Below, piece after piece: positions 55,273 through 64,000 of a DNA stretch of 64,000 nt (position 1 is the stretch's first letter; each line of letters begins with the position of its first letter). The position numbers and the translations under genes are program-made. The notes below the pieces were generated by a model. That model ran no database searches, was not told the origin of the DNA, and worked only from the letters and a program-made list of their open reading frames with translations. The DNA is from Schlesneria sphaerica (lineage in GTDB: Bacteria > Planctomycetota > Planctomycetia > Planctomycetales > Planctomycetaceae): positions 4,960,001-5,024,000 of the forward strand of contig NZ_CP172346.1 in the NCBI RefSeq assembly GCF_044336245.1. The letters are read 5' to 3'.

Positions 55273-56736
55273 TCAGGCCAGTACCTCCTGGACGACCTTT
55301 CCACCGACATCGGTCAGTCGGTAATCCCGTCCCTGAAAGCGATATGTTAGCTTCGTATGGTCCAGGCCCAGTAAATGCAGGATCGTTGCCTGGATGTCGT
55401 GGATATGGACCGGATTTTCTACAACGTTGAATCCCAACTCGTCCGTGGCGCCATGCGTATAGCCTCGCTTCAGACCTCCTCCCGCCATGAACATGGTGTT
55501 CGAGAACGGATGGTGATCCCGTCCGACGTAGGGCCCGGCGGCCGTTCGTCCTTCGCGGAATGGTGTTCGTCCGAATTCACCGATCCAGATGACCAGCGTC
55601 TCGTCCAGCAGTCCGCGATTCTTCAGGTCCCGGATGAGTGCCGCGACCGGACGATCCATCAGCGTGCACCGTTTCACAAGATTATCACGCAGGTCTTCGT
55701 TGGGATTCGTACCATGGAAGTCCCAACCCCAGTCCGAGAGCTGGACAAACCGAACTCCCTTTTCGACGAGGCGGCGTGCGAGCAGGCAGTTATTGGCGAA
55801 GCTGGCTGCACCCGGCTGTGCTCCATAATCTTCCAGCAACCCTGTCGGTTCATGCGAAAGATCCATCAGCTCTGGAACGACCGCCTGCATTCGAAAAGCC
55901 ATCTCGTATTGAGCAATCCGGGTCGCGGTTTCGGCCTGCTTGAGTTGCTGGGCGTGGATTCGATTCAGATCGTTGAGCGCGTCGAGGCTCTGTCTTCGGA
56001 GGGAACGATCCATCCCTTCCGGGTCCGAAAGATAAAGGACCGGATCCCCTCCGGTACGACATTGAACCCCTTGATAGACCGAAGGGAGAAACCCGCTTCC
56101 CCAGCCGGCTTTTCCGGAACTGGGGAGTGATCCCCCGGAGGTAAAGACGATGAACCCCGGGACATCCTGACTTTCAGAGCCCAGTCCATAGGTGACCCAT
56201 GAACCGATTGAGGGTCGACCGGCCGTGCGTGGGATACCCGTCAGCAGCAAGAGTTCCGCCGGGCCATGATTAAACTGGTCCGTGTGCAGCGATTTGATGA
56301 AGGTCAGCTCATCGGCAATCGCTGCTACGTTCGGCATTGCCGCCGAGACCCACGCACCAGACTGCCCGTACTGAGCAAACTTTTGGGGTGTCCCCAGCAG
56401 CTTGGGGGTGCCGCTCGTGAAGGCGAAGGGCTTGCCGTCCGTCAGCGATGCCGGACAGTCCTGACCGTCGCGCTTCACCAACTCGGGCTTATAGTCGAAC
56501 AGATCCAGGTGCGAAGGTCCTCCCGACACACTCAGCAGGATGACGTTCTTGACCCGGGCCGGGTAATGAGACGCTGTCGGTGCGAACGGTTCTTCGGCGG
56601 ATGAGGCCCCTTCGAGGGAATGTCCGAGCAATGAGCTGAGCGCCAATCCCCCCAGCCCCAGGGATCCGCTGCCGAGAAAATGTCGGCGAGTGACATGGGC
56701 GAGAGCCTCGATCGAAGACGTCGCGAGTGGATTCAT
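55273..56736 (-). CDS. DUF1501 family protein (alkaline-phosphatase/sulfatase fold)
   Basis: 487 residues from the ATG at 56736, with AAGGGA 8 bases upstream. The N-terminus is a Tat-like signal (TRRHFLGSGSLGLGGLALSSLLG). DUF1501 features follow: NVILLSVSGGPSHLDLFDYKPE, LHTDQFNHGPAELLLLTG, PSIGSWVTYGLGSES, GVRFVQLSDWGWDFHG, VIWIGEFGRTPF and YVGRDHHPFSNTMFMAGGG. Aspartate and histidine positions resemble the metal site of the alkaline-phosphatase superfamily. It lies in an operon after the PSD1 gene, the standard planctomycete pair, and probably works with it in the periplasm on an unknown, perhaps sulfated, substrate. Confidence 0.94.
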   Translation of the reverse strand: MNPLATSSIEALAHVTRRHFLGSGSLGLGGLALSSLLGHSLEGASSAEEPFAPTASHYPARVKNVILLSVSGGPSHLDLFDYKPELVKRDGQDCPASLTDGKPFAFTSGTPKLLGTPQKFAQYGQSGAWVSAAMPNVAAIADELTFIKSLHTDQFNHGPAELLLLTGIPRTAGRPSIGSWVTYGLGSESQDVPGFIVFTSGGSLPSSGKAGWGSGFLPSVYQGVQCRTGGDPVLYLSDPEGMDRSLRRQSLDALNDLNRIHAQQLKQAETATRIAQYEMAFRMQAVVPELMDLSHEPTGLLEDYGAQPGAASFANNCLLARRLVEKGVRFVQLSDWGWDFHGTNPNEDLRDNLVKRCTLMDRPVAALIRDLKNRGLLDETLVIWIGEFGRTPFREGRTAAGPYVGRDHHPFSNTMFMAGGGLKRGYTHGATDELGFNVVENPVHIHDIQATILHLLGLDHTKLTYRFQGRDYRLTDVGGKVVQEVLA

Positions 56737-56848
56737 TTGGGGTCCCTTGAGAGTAAGGGTTGAGTCTCTGCCGGGCAGATCGGGCACAAGTCACGAGGTC
56801 GATTCGATTGGCAGCAGCGTGGGGGGGCAATCGGGGCCCGTTCGGATC

Positions 56849-59362
56849 TCAGGGTTTCGACAGGAACTCGTCCAGGTTCAGCAGGACATTGCCGACGACC
56901 GTCCAGGTGGCAGCCTCGACCGTATCCGACGCCAGAGGCAGCGGACCTAGCGGCTTGGTCGCCAGAGGAGTGGCCTTCGCCAGATCGGTCTCCAGCGTCG
57001 CATGGACTGTCTGATGAAGTTGGACCAGCCGGTTCGTTTCCTGTTCGGCCGGGGATCGGGTGAGAACCAGTCGCAGCCCGTAGGCCGCGCGGCTGGCTGT
57101 GGTGTCGCCCCCTTCCGTCATGATTCGGCGAGCCAGTGCCTGAGCCGCTTCGACGTAGACCTGATCGTTCAGCGTCACGAGCGCCTGCAACGGCGTGTTG
57201 GTGCGAGTTCGTCGCAGGCTGCAGACACTTCGTTCCGGAGCGTCGAAGGTGATCATTGACGGGTAGGGAAGGTTTCGCCGCCAGCGGGTGTAGAGAGCAC
57301 GTCGGTGCCGGTCTTCGCCGCGACTCGTTTCCCAGTCGGTGCTTTGCCCGAAGGCCGCTGCCAGTCCGTTGACGGGCTGCGGAGGATGAACGGGTGGGCC
57401 GTACAATTTCGGACTGAGCAACCCGGCGACGAACAAGGCCTGATCTCGCACGGTCTCTGCCGGGAGGCGAACGCGGGGACCTCGACTGATCAAACGGTTG
57501 TTCGGATCACGAAGGGCCAGTTCATCGCTGACGTACGAGGACTGTCGGTAAGCGGCCGAAGAGACGATCCTCCGCAGCATGTTCTTGGTATCCCAGCCGG
57601 TTCGAATCATTTCGGTGGCCAGCCAGTCGAGCAGTTCAGGGTGCGACGGAGGTTCCCCCTGATTGCCGAATTCTTCGCTCGATTCGACCAGTCCAATTCC
57701 GAACAGTTCCTGCCAGAGCCGATTCACCGTCACGCGACCGGTCAGCGGGTTTGCGGAATCCATCAGCCACTCGGCAAATCGCAGCCGATCCAGCTTTGCT
57801 TCGGGGGGAAGGGGATGCAGCACGGCGGGAACCCCGGGCCGGACCTGTTCGCCCCGGTTCTGGAATTCACCCCGAATGGCGACGTAGGTGGGACGCTCGG
57901 CCCCTTCCTTGAAAACCGGTGTCGTGGTCTCGACCTTGTCGAGTTCTCCCTGCGCTGCCGCCAGTGCGGCCTGGCTGGCCATCCATTCGGGGACCGTGGT
58001 TCGATGGTGGTCACGCAGTTTCCTTTGCTGTTCCTCGGAACGCTGTTCTGTGCTGCGGGTGATCACCTCCATTAGGTCGGCAGGCAGCGTGGCACGATCG
58101 ACGGATTGCTCCCAGTCTGGCTCTTTCGAATCGGTGAGGACCGTCTGTTCCTCATGACGTTTCCGGGCTTCCGCCACGATCTGCCGATTCCGTTCACGTT
58201 CTTTCTCGCGGCCGACATGCGCGATTTCGAGGAGGGGCGGTTCGCTGTTGCTGTCTTCGGTCGAATTGAAGACCGCGAAGACCTCGTAGTACTCTTTATG
58301 CGAGAACGGGTCGTACTTGTGGGTGTGACACTGGGCGCAGCCGAACGTCGTTCCCATCCAGACCTGCATGGTCGTATTGACCCGGTCGACAACCGACGCA
58401 TGGCGATACTCCTCGGCGTTAGAGCCCCCTTCGGTATTGTTGGTCGTATTTCGATGAAAGCCCGTGGCGATGCGTTGGGAATCTGTTGCATCGGGCAGCA
58501 GGTCGCCGGCGAGCATCTCAATCGTGAAGCGGTCATAGGGCAGGTTGGCATTCAGTGCTTCGATCAGCCAGTCGCGCCAGCGCCAGATGGATCGTGGCGG
58601 GTCATGGATGTATCCCTGTGAATCGCCGTAGCGTGCCAAGTCCAGCCACATGGCCCCCCACCGTTCGCCGTAGAGGGGGCTCGCCAGAATCCGATCGACC
58701 GCTCGTTCATAGGCATCCGGCCGATCATCGGCCTGGAACTGGTTGGCTTCTTCCAGAGAGGGGGGTAGTCCGGTCAGATCGAGCGAAACACGGCGCAGGA
58801 GCAGTTCCGGTTCGGTGGGACCGGCGGGGGCAAGTCCTTCCTGATGCAGGCGGCTGAAAACGAAGGCATCAATTTCGTTTTGCGAAGGATTGTCCGGCCG
58901 TTCGGAAGTCGATTTGACAGGAACGGGTGAGCGACGCGGAGGAATGTAGGACCAGTGGCGGGCGTATTCGGCCTCTTGCTGGATCCACTGACGCAGGATC
59001 TCGATGTCTGCAGGGGCGAGGGGCTTGCCGATCTCAGGGGGAGGCATCACCCGCGAGGCATCCGGGGTCGTGATCCGCTCGATCAGACTACTGGCAGCGG
59101 GGTCGCCCGGAACGATGGCTCGGCTCCCGCCGGGAAGTTCACCCGTTGCATCAGAACGCTCGTCAAGCCGCAGGTCTGCTTGACGAGCCTGTTCGTCGGG
59201 GCCATGACACTGAAAGCAGTGCCGGGAAAGGAGCGGCCGTACGTCGCGCGAAAAATCCACTTTGCGAGGGGGGGCGTCCCCCCCGCTGGCGGTGTTCGCG
59301 GAATTCAGGAAGAGGAAGGTCGATCCGAAAATCAGGTGAGTCGTCGCAGTCGCCAGCTTCAT
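56849..59362 (-). CDS. PSD1 and planctomycete cytochrome c domain protein (DUF1549/DUF1553)
   Basis: 837 residues with a signal peptide (THLIFGSTFLFLNSANTASGG). The PSCyt1 domain has a single heme site CFQCH after RDVRPLLSRH, and the MPPPEIGKPLAPADIEILRQW methionine motif. DUF1549 (RRVSLDLTGLPPSLEEANQF, RWGAMWLDLARYGDSQGYIHD, AQCHTHKYDPFSHKEYYEVF) and DUF1553 (TGRVTVNRLWQELFGIGLV, RRALYTRWRRNLPYPSMITFDAP) follow. About 110 residues shorter than the first copy at 28601, mainly in the middle section. It is upstream of the DUF1501 gene in the same operon (112 bases apart). Confidence 0.94.
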   Translation of the reverse strand: MKLATATTHLIFGSTFLFLNSANTASGGDAPPRKVDFSRDVRPLLSRHCFQCHGPDEQARQADLRLDERSDATGELPGGSRAIVPGDPAASSLIERITTPDASRVMPPPEIGKPLAPADIEILRQWIQQEAEYARHWSYIPPRRSPVPVKSTSERPDNPSQNEIDAFVFSRLHQEGLAPAGPTEPELLLRRVSLDLTGLPPSLEEANQFQADDRPDAYERAVDRILASPLYGERWGAMWLDLARYGDSQGYIHDPPRSIWRWRDWLIEALNANLPYDRFTIEMLAGDLLPDATDSQRIATGFHRNTTNNTEGGSNAEEYRHASVVDRVNTTMQVWMGTTFGCAQCHTHKYDPFSHKEYYEVFAVFNSTEDSNSEPPLLEIAHVGREKERERNRQIVAEARKRHEEQTVLTDSKEPDWEQSVDRATLPADLMEVITRSTEQRSEEQQRKLRDHHRTTVPEWMASQAALAAAQGELDKVETTTPVFKEGAERPTYVAIRGEFQNRGEQVRPGVPAVLHPLPPEAKLDRLRFAEWLMDSANPLTGRVTVNRLWQELFGIGLVESSEEFGNQGEPPSHPELLDWLATEMIRTGWDTKNMLRRIVSSAAYRQSSYVSDELALRDPNNRLISRGPRVRLPAETVRDQALFVAGLLSPKLYGPPVHPPQPVNGLAAAFGQSTDWETSRGEDRHRRALYTRWRRNLPYPSMITFDAPERSVCSLRRTRTNTPLQALVTLNDQVYVEAAQALARRIMTEGGDTTASRAAYGLRLVLTRSPAEQETNRLVQLHQTVHATLETDLAKATPLATKPLGPLPLASDTVEAATWTVVGNVLLNLDEFLSKP

Positions 59363-59410
59363 GGTTTGTCGCCAATCTGTTGGATTCGAAGATACTCACA
59401 GAATCTCGAC

Positions 59411-60202
59411 CTAGATTGCGAAGTCTGTCTTTGTGCCGAGCAGGCGGTCGATCAGATCCTGGGGAAGGTCAATCGCTTTCGAGAGTCCTCCCTTTCGGTC
59501 CGTCGGGTTGATTTCGCAGTAGGCCGACCAGGTTCCCAAGTGCCGCCAACGTCCTGCCCGCTTGGGTTCATTCGGCAGGACGGGAGTCGTGCAGCGATTA
59601 CATCCGATCGTGGTAAAGCCTTGCGAGTGCAGCGGGTTCACCACGACGTTGTGTTTGACCAGGTATTCTTCGAGCTGCTCATCGGTGAAGTTGGCGAGAA
59701 TGTTGATCCGGACGCAGTTCATCTCGGTATCGATCGAAAGGATCGGGATGTTACCCCGCCGGCCCCCTTCCGCACGGCGCAGACTGCCGACAAGACAATC
59801 GTACTGCCCTTTGGCCTGGAGGAGCGGTTGAGTCTTGCGCATTGCGCAGCACTGCTTCTGGCCTTCGGGGGTCAGGTAGAGAATCCCGTACTGTGCGGTC
59901 TGCTCTTCCATCGTCTGTTCAGGTTTCAGCGTGATGACATTCAGGTGATAGTCTTTCGCGATCCGGTCTCGCGTCTCGAGTGTTTCCTGGAAGTTGACAC
60001 CCGTGTCCACGAACAGGACGGGAATGTTGACTTTCTGCTGTCCGATCATGTGACAGACGACGCTTCCCGCGCGCTGCATGGCCGAGAGTGCTGCGACTCG
60101 ATCTCCGAAGATCTCTTTTGTCCAGCGAAGCAGATCGATGGCAGAATCTTGTTCAAAAGACTGATTGAGTTCATTCAGGTCGCTCTGCGTAAGTCTCGCC
60201 AT
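59411..60202 (-). CDS. cysH: Phosphoadenylyl/adenylyl-sulfate reductase-like protein
   Basis: 263 residues. The PP-loop fold shows PVLFVDTGVNFQETLETRDRIAK, YGILYLTPEGQKQCCAMRK, then DCLVGSLRRAEGGRRGNIPI and KHNVVVNPLHSQGFTTIGCNRCTTP, and RAGRW. The four cysteines C118-C119 and C201-C204 (CC...CxxC) are those that bind the [4Fe-4S] cluster of adenylyl-sulfate reductases, so APS is the likely substrate in assimilatory sulfate reduction to sulfite. The catalytic C-terminal motif normally reads ECG(I/L)H; here the corresponding region is AYCEINP with C229, so that segment is diverged. No other cys genes are adjacent. Confidence 0.85.
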   Translation of the reverse strand: MARLTQSDLNELNQSFEQDSAIDLLRWTKEIFGDRVAALSAMQRAGSVVCHMIGQQKVNIPVLFVDTGVNFQETLETRDRIAKDYHLNVITLKPEQTMEEQTAQYGILYLTPEGQKQCCAMRKTQPLLQAKGQYDCLVGSLRRAEGGRRGNIPILSIDTEMNCVRINILANFTDEQLEEYLVKHNVVVNPLHSQGFTTIGCNRCTTPVLPNEPKRAGRWRHLGTWSAYCEINPTDRKGGLSKAIDLPQDLIDRLLGTKTDFAI

Positions 60203-60826
60203 GAATCCGCTGTTCCTCTCGGTACGATGTCTGCGTACCCACCAACCAACTCAATCCAACGGCTGTCCTCAACAGGTCAGGCTACGTGGAATGAAATCAA
60301 TGTCTTGCGTCTATCCGGCACAAATTTTCTGTGCATCTGTCACCATACGGCTTCACGGACTGCAACCTCAAAATTTAGCAGAAATCGCGAAATAGTCGCA
60401 ATGGGATGAAAGGCAGAGTTGGGTAGCTTCATCCGTCGGACTTTGATGCGAACGATTCGCGCCCAACCTGTAGGGAACGACGGACCGGAGTGTTGCTTAT
60501 CGGTTGACGAGTTTGTCTCAACAATCTGGCGACCTCAGTGAAAAGTGAGCGAACTGAACAAGGTCAGAATCCGATCTTGTCTCTGCACGACCAAACCGAT
60601 GCTGGCAAACCGATGCCTGGGCGACCGGCACTCAGAGTTGCGCGGTGGCGCCCGCATCCCCCGTTCTGTCGGAGGGCACCGTGGCACGTCGGTGGGCGAA
60701 CGTGTGCGCAACAGGCGAACGTCCTGGAGAAAAATAGAGACTTTTTGTCTGAAGCTTGACGTCTCAGCACTGACTCGTAGACTCAGGAAAGTCTTGACCC
60801 CTTTTCTGACAAGCGAGAGCAGATAT
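60203..60826. other. Long intergenic region, AT-richer
   Basis: About 620 bases. A rightward frame enters the next gene from 60545, but its first 94 codons are not protein-like. I see no RNA gene or clear operator. Confidence 0.4.
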
Positions 60827-61342
60827 ATGGGCGAATTCTTTTCATTTATCCGTTGTTTCTTTCACAGTTGGAAACGCAGAGTCGGCTTGATGATGTTGGC
60901 TGTGTCATTAGCGCTGATGGCCGCGTGGGTGGGCAGCTACCGGATTGAATATCTTGTCTGGTCGAAAGGGTTTCAAATGGCGTCAAGTCACGGAGGTGTA
61001 TTCTGGGAAAAAGACGCTAATCCGTTCAATGCCAACTTAACTTTCACATCGAAAAGTGATTTTGAAAACGTAACAGACGTCTATCGTGACCCGGTGTGGA
61101 GAAACTTCTGGCACTGGCGAACGCTGGGATTCGCAGTTGGAGTGCGTGAAGTGACCTCGACAGCGTCAGATGGTTCAAAGACGAAAACGAAACGAGCGTG
61201 TTACCGAGTTCCTTACTGGTCAATCTCCATTCCCGCGACCGTTCTAACGACGTATTTACTACTTGCCGTACCTTTAAGAACGTACGCAAGAAAACTCAGT
61301 TCTCTGAATGGAATAAGATTTGGCACACCATCGGTACTATGA
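60827..61342 (+). CDS. Planctomycete-type small membrane protein, unknown function
   Basis: 171 residues from the ATG at 60827, with GCGAGAG upstream. One helix lies near residues 20-42 (VGLMMLAVSLALMAAWVGSY) and another near 138-157 (WSISIPATVLTTYLLLAVPL). Between them is an outside domain of about 90 residues with YLVWSKGFQMASSHGGVFW and WRTLGFAVGVREV. The layout 'helix, SY/RxD..., domain, VPYW helix' recurs in many planctomycete hypothetical proteins, usually in several paralogues. The function is unknown. Base composition is AT-richer than its neighbours. Confidence 0.68.
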   Translation: MGEFFSFIRCFFHSWKRRVGLMMLAVSLALMAAWVGSYRIEYLVWSKGFQMASSHGGVFWEKDANPFNANLTFTSKSDFENVTDVYRDPVWRNFWHWRTLGFAVGVREVTSTASDGSKTKTKRACYRVPYWSISIPATVLTTYLLLAVPLRTYARKLSSLNGIRFGTPSVL

Positions 61343-61439
61343 AGCGGTGGAAGAATGACTTGCGCGTATTCTATGGCAACCAGCTTGCGGCGATGAAGGC
61401 GTTCACAAATTGCTCATGACTTAAACGAGGTGGTGTATC

Positions 61440-61510
61440 AATGACTGTCGTAGTAGCGGTGTTCCCCTCTTTTTCTGAGTCGAGTCCATTGCAGTTGCGC
61501 GACAGTCATT
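61440..61510. repeat. Separated 11-bp inverted repeat
   Basis: AATGACTGTCG (61440-61450) and CGACAGTCATT (61500-61510) are perfect reverse complements 49 bases apart. They may form a long-loop RNA stem between the convergent genes or be relic ends of a small mobile element. Confidence 0.4.
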
Positions 61511-61548
61511 CATTCTTTGATCCTGTGTGAGGGTGAGCCCGCAGGGGA

Positions 61549-62406
61549 TCAGCGGCTTGGCTCGGTATTGCTGATTTCGAGCGTGCCGATTTGGCCGGGG
61601 CGAAGTGACAGATCGTCGTTCTGGATTTCCGCCCAGAGTCGGACTTGCTGGTTCGCGGGGTCGATTTCCGGGTGGACGAAGTTCAACTTCCCCTGGTGCT
61701 TCTTGCCGTCGACGACGAATGTCACTTCACGGCCGACGAGTGAACCGGTCGCCTGCTTTGATGCCAGAAACCCTTCGGCGCGGAGTCGATTCAATCGGAT
61801 GAACCGGGCGACCGGGGTCGCAGCATCGACCCATTCACCGCGCTGCCGCTTCCACTGCACGACGATTCCGGGGAAGGGGGCCTTGATCGTTCGCCGATCG
61901 AGCTGCAGCGTCGCCCGGTCGAGATCATGTTGCTTCAGCTTGAGAGTCAATTTGGCCTGAGCCACTTCAATGTCAGCCAGTCCGACGTCGAGTTCTGCTT
62001 TGTCGGCCAGCAACTTGAGTCGATCGAGTTCAGTTTGCGAGACACTGTTGGGGAACCTGTTGAACGAGTCGAGTGATCGTTTCAACTCCGCCCGCGCTAC
62101 GTCCAGCGACTTTTTGGCAAAGCGGATCCGCAGATCGTTTTCGGCATGTGTCCGGGCAATCTCGACCTCGGTTTCCGCACGGGCTTTCAGCAGCTTCGCG
62201 TCCTGATCGTCGAGTATCGCCAGAGGGGCGTCGGCCTCAATCGTCTTTCCTTCTGACACGATGATCTCGCTCAGAACGCCAGACTCCCGCGCGGAGAGTT
62301 CGGCATGTTCAATCAGAGTGAGCTGTGCCCCTTCAATGGTAATGCTGTCGGAGGGATCGGCTGCTGCCAGCAACAACAAGGAACCACTCAAAAACAATGA
62401 ATTCAT
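61549..62406 (-). CDS. HlyD/membrane-fusion-type periplasmic adaptor
   Basis: 285 residues from the ATG at 62406 (MNSLFLSGSLLLLAAADPS, a short signal peptide). A lipoyl/barrel-sandwich half (ESGVLSEIIVSEGKTIEADAPLAILDD), a long alpha-helical hairpin (about 60-165), the second lipoyl half (RRTIKAPFPGIVVQWKRQRGEWVDAATPVARFI) and a beta-barrel (VTFVVDGKKHQGKLNFVHPEIDP ... LRPGQIGTLEI) follow in the order of RND/HlyD adaptors. It would link an inner-membrane exporter to the outer membrane. No transporter gene is present within the window; it could be encoded further left on the minus strand only if separated by the unrelated small gene, so it appears orphaned here. Confidence 0.88.
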   Translation of the reverse strand: MNSLFLSGSLLLLAAADPSDSITIEGAQLTLIEHAELSARESGVLSEIIVSEGKTIEADAPLAILDDQDAKLLKARAETEVEIARTHAENDLRIRFAKKSLDVARAELKRSLDSFNRFPNSVSQTELDRLKLLADKAELDVGLADIEVAQAKLTLKLKQHDLDRATLQLDRRTIKAPFPGIVVQWKRQRGEWVDAATPVARFIRLNRLRAEGFLASKQATGSLVGREVTFVVDGKKHQGKLNFVHPEIDPANQQVRLWAEIQNDDLSLRPGQIGTLEISNTEPSR

Positions 62407-62600
62407 GAAAGAGATCCCCGGCTGCGGCACTCGTTGGATGGAAACACAACTGATCGGTGCAACGGAAGAGAACCGACGAGGCCCACCCTCCTCCAATCGC
62501 AACGACGCGAGTTAAAGATGCGAGTTTAAATCAGCTCGTCCATGACAGGAACGCCGAAATGCGGACCAGCGCATGCTGTCATCACCGATCGCGGCAACCG

Positions 62601-64000
62601 TCACAATCCGCGCGAGTTTTGCGTTCTTTGCCGATGGTATTTCAACCCCGGGAGAAAGAATGAGCCGCCCAGGACGACGCCGAACAGCGACACTCCGAAA
62701 TCGATCGAAGGATTGCGTTGCAGCAGGGCCATCAGAATCGATGTCAGGTAAAGGACCACTCCCTGGACGTAGAACTTTCCGGACAGGATGCCGGCCTTGG
62801 CGAAGAAGATGTTTCCCCCGATCAGTGCGAGAACGGGGGAGAGCGACAGCACGGGTAGGTTCAAAATCCATTCCAGACCGAACAGAAACATGCTGGAGCC
62901 GACGCTCCCTGCCCAGACGTGCGCAATCTGCCGTTCCACGAATGTGATCGGGCCTGACCGGCGGCGCAGTTCCCAGAAGATGAAGGCCCAACCGGTCGAA
63001 CAGACCGACCAGAACGTGGCGTATGGCCAGCGGGATTCGACCCCCTGGTAGTGCATGCCGTTCGTGATGAAGCAGATCAGCATGACGACCAGACTATGCC
63101 ACATCCATAACAGGCCCCAGTTCTCCAGAATGGCCGCATGGTGCGTTTCGCGGAAGGCTAGCGCGATCATCTGAGAGATCTGCGTCGAACGGGCCGAAAT
63201 CGGTTCACTGTTGAGATAGGCTTCCAGATCATCGGCCAGGGCATCGGCCGTTCGATAACGTAGATCCGCCGGCTTCTGCAGGCACTTGAGGCAGATCATT
63301 TCCAGGTCGGCGTCCGCTTTCGGATTCAGCATTCGCGGAGGCAGAGGGTCCTGTTCCCGGACCATCAACACCGTGTCGACGGCGGACGCCGCCTGAAAGG
63401 GAGGCCGTCCCGTCAGCATGGCGTAAAGAATTGCACCCAGCGAATAAATGTCCGTCGCGGCACTGATTTCGCTCCGGCGTCCTGCGGCCTGTTCCGGTGC
63501 CATATACCCCGGCGTTCCCAGGATTGCGCCGGTCATCGTCAGGTTCGCATCGGCAGTAAGACCATTCTCGCCGTCGACAGAGTCACCCGACAGCCGCTTG
63601 GCCAGGCCGAAATCGCTGACGTAACTTTGTCCCTGCAGATCGATCAGGATGTTCGAAGGCTTCAAATCCCGGTGCAGTACCCCACGACGGTGGGCATCGG
63701 CAATCGCCCGGCAGATCGGTGCCAGCATCTCGGCGGCCTGGCGCGAAGGGAGGGGGCCATCCGCCAGAAGTTTTGTCAGCGTTGTCCCTTCGATCAGCTT
63801 CATACTGAAGTACGGCCGCCCGTCCACTTCCCCCCCTTCGTAGACATTGACGATGTTCGGGTGATGAAGCTGTGCAGCAGATTCCGCTTCGGCGCGGAAT
63901 CGGGCGATGTCGGATGAGGAAGCATGGTCCCCTCGCAGAATCATCTTCAGTGCCACGATCCGGTCGAGGCTTTTCTGACGGGCCCGATAGACGACCCCCA
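62601..64000 (-). CDS. Ser/Thr protein kinase with C-terminal multi-helix membrane domain (partial)
   Basis: At least 466 residues; the N-terminus lies beyond the window edge, where the frame is open and reads GVVYRARQKSLDRIVALK, the end of the glycine loop and the catalytic-lysine strand. HRDLKPSNIL, DFGLAKR and GTPGYMAPEQA mark an active Hanks kinase of the PknB/pknD type common in planctomycetes. After the kinase domain (ending near YLNSEP) come five or six hydrophobic helices, from WGLLWMWHSLVVMLICFITNG to VSLFGVVLGGSFFLPGL. These anchor the kinase in the membrane and leave only a short tail, RQRTQNSRGL. This layout differs from the Cache-type kinase at 3216. No partner gene is evident. 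Confidence 0.9.
   Translation of the reverse strand, partial: GVVYRARQKSLDRIVALKMILRGDHASSSDIARFRAEAESAAQLHHPNIVNVYEGGEVDGRPYFSMKLIEGTTLTKLLADGPLPSRQAAEMLAPICRAIADAHRRGVLHRDLKPSNILIDLQGQSYVSDFGLAKRLSGDSVDGENGLTADANLTMTGAILGTPGYMAPEQAAGRRSEISAATDIYSLGAILYAMLTGRPPFQAASAVDTVLMVREQDPLPPRMLNPKADADLEMICLKCLQKPADLRYRTADALADDLEAYLNSEPISARSTQISQMIALAFRETHHAAILENWGLLWMWHSLVVMLICFITNGMHYQGVESRWPYATFWSVCSTGWAFIFWELRRRSGPITFVERQIAHVWAGSVGSSMFLFGLEWILNLPVLSLSPVLALIGGNIFFAKAGILSGKFYVQGVVLYLTSILMALLQRNPSIDFGVSLFGVVLGGSFFLPGLKYHRQRTQNSRGL

Noticed and set aside
58955..60409. Rightward 484-codon frame across PSD1 and cysH.
   Set aside because: Antisense to two confidently identified genes, with no protein-family resemblance.

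Overview
The window comes from a planctomycete chromosome, most likely a member of the Planctomycetaceae/Schlesneria-Gimesia-Rubinisphaera group. Several families largely restricted to that phylum support this: two large cytochrome-c/DUF1549/DUF1553 (PSD1) proteins, a DUF1501 protein, a DUF1559 pseudopilin-like protein, a DUF1207 outer-membrane protein, membrane-anchored Hanks-type Ser/Thr kinases, and small conserved proteins seen only in planctomycetes. Base composition is moderately GC-rich, with AT-richer accessory patches around 0.7-1.1 kb, 31.6-33.1 kb and 60.2-61.4 kb.

Layout. 0-3.2 kb is decayed accessory DNA: a helicase N-terminal remnant, a frameshifted IS66 transposase tail, a small membrane protein, a coiled-coil/zinc-ribbon protein and several dispersed palindromic repeats. 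3.2-10.4 kb holds a Cache-type Ser/Thr kinase, a convergent bacterioferritin/Bfd pair with a Fur-like operator, a response-regulator/anti-sigma kinase plus STAS-DinB fusion pair, and metK. 11-14 kb holds hypotheticals and an M14-like protein with altered zinc ligands. 14.4-17.9 kb is a GntR(YtrA)-ABC ATPase-membrane protein operon behind an operator-like palindrome. 18.15-21.7 kb is the most striking stretch. A membrane-bound sigma54 activator gene sits beside a leftward sigma54-like promoter, palindromic sites, an apparently orphan RNA that can fold into nested helices, and an intrinsic terminator. 23.4-31.4 kb encodes envelope and degradative proteins (DUF1207, a secreted glycoside-hydrolase-like protein, PSD1) and an Rpn-type nuclease.

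31.6-33.1 kb is a small accessory patch with a head-to-head gene pair. 33.2-36.5 kb is a large hybrid histidine kinase. 37-41.4 kb holds a conserved hypothetical, YqgE/AlgH and a GlcD-like FAD/Fe-S oxidoreductase. 41.5-44.4 kb is a leftward DUF1559-lipoprotein-double AhpD operon with its own terminator. 45-49.6 kb holds a secreted Cys protein, a HAD phosphatase, dnaA and a GNAT acetyltransferase. 49.7-50.03 kb carries a two-copy structured direct repeat. 50.4-55.2 kb holds glycogen phosphorylase, a polytopic membrane protein and a membrane dipeptidase. 55.3-60.2 kb is a leftward PSD1-DUF1501 pair preceded by a cysH-like reductase. The right edge has a small membrane protein, an HlyD-like adaptor and a second Ser/Thr kinase cut by the window end.

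All coordinates and pairings were worked out by eye. Functions rest on motif recognition, not on database searches.
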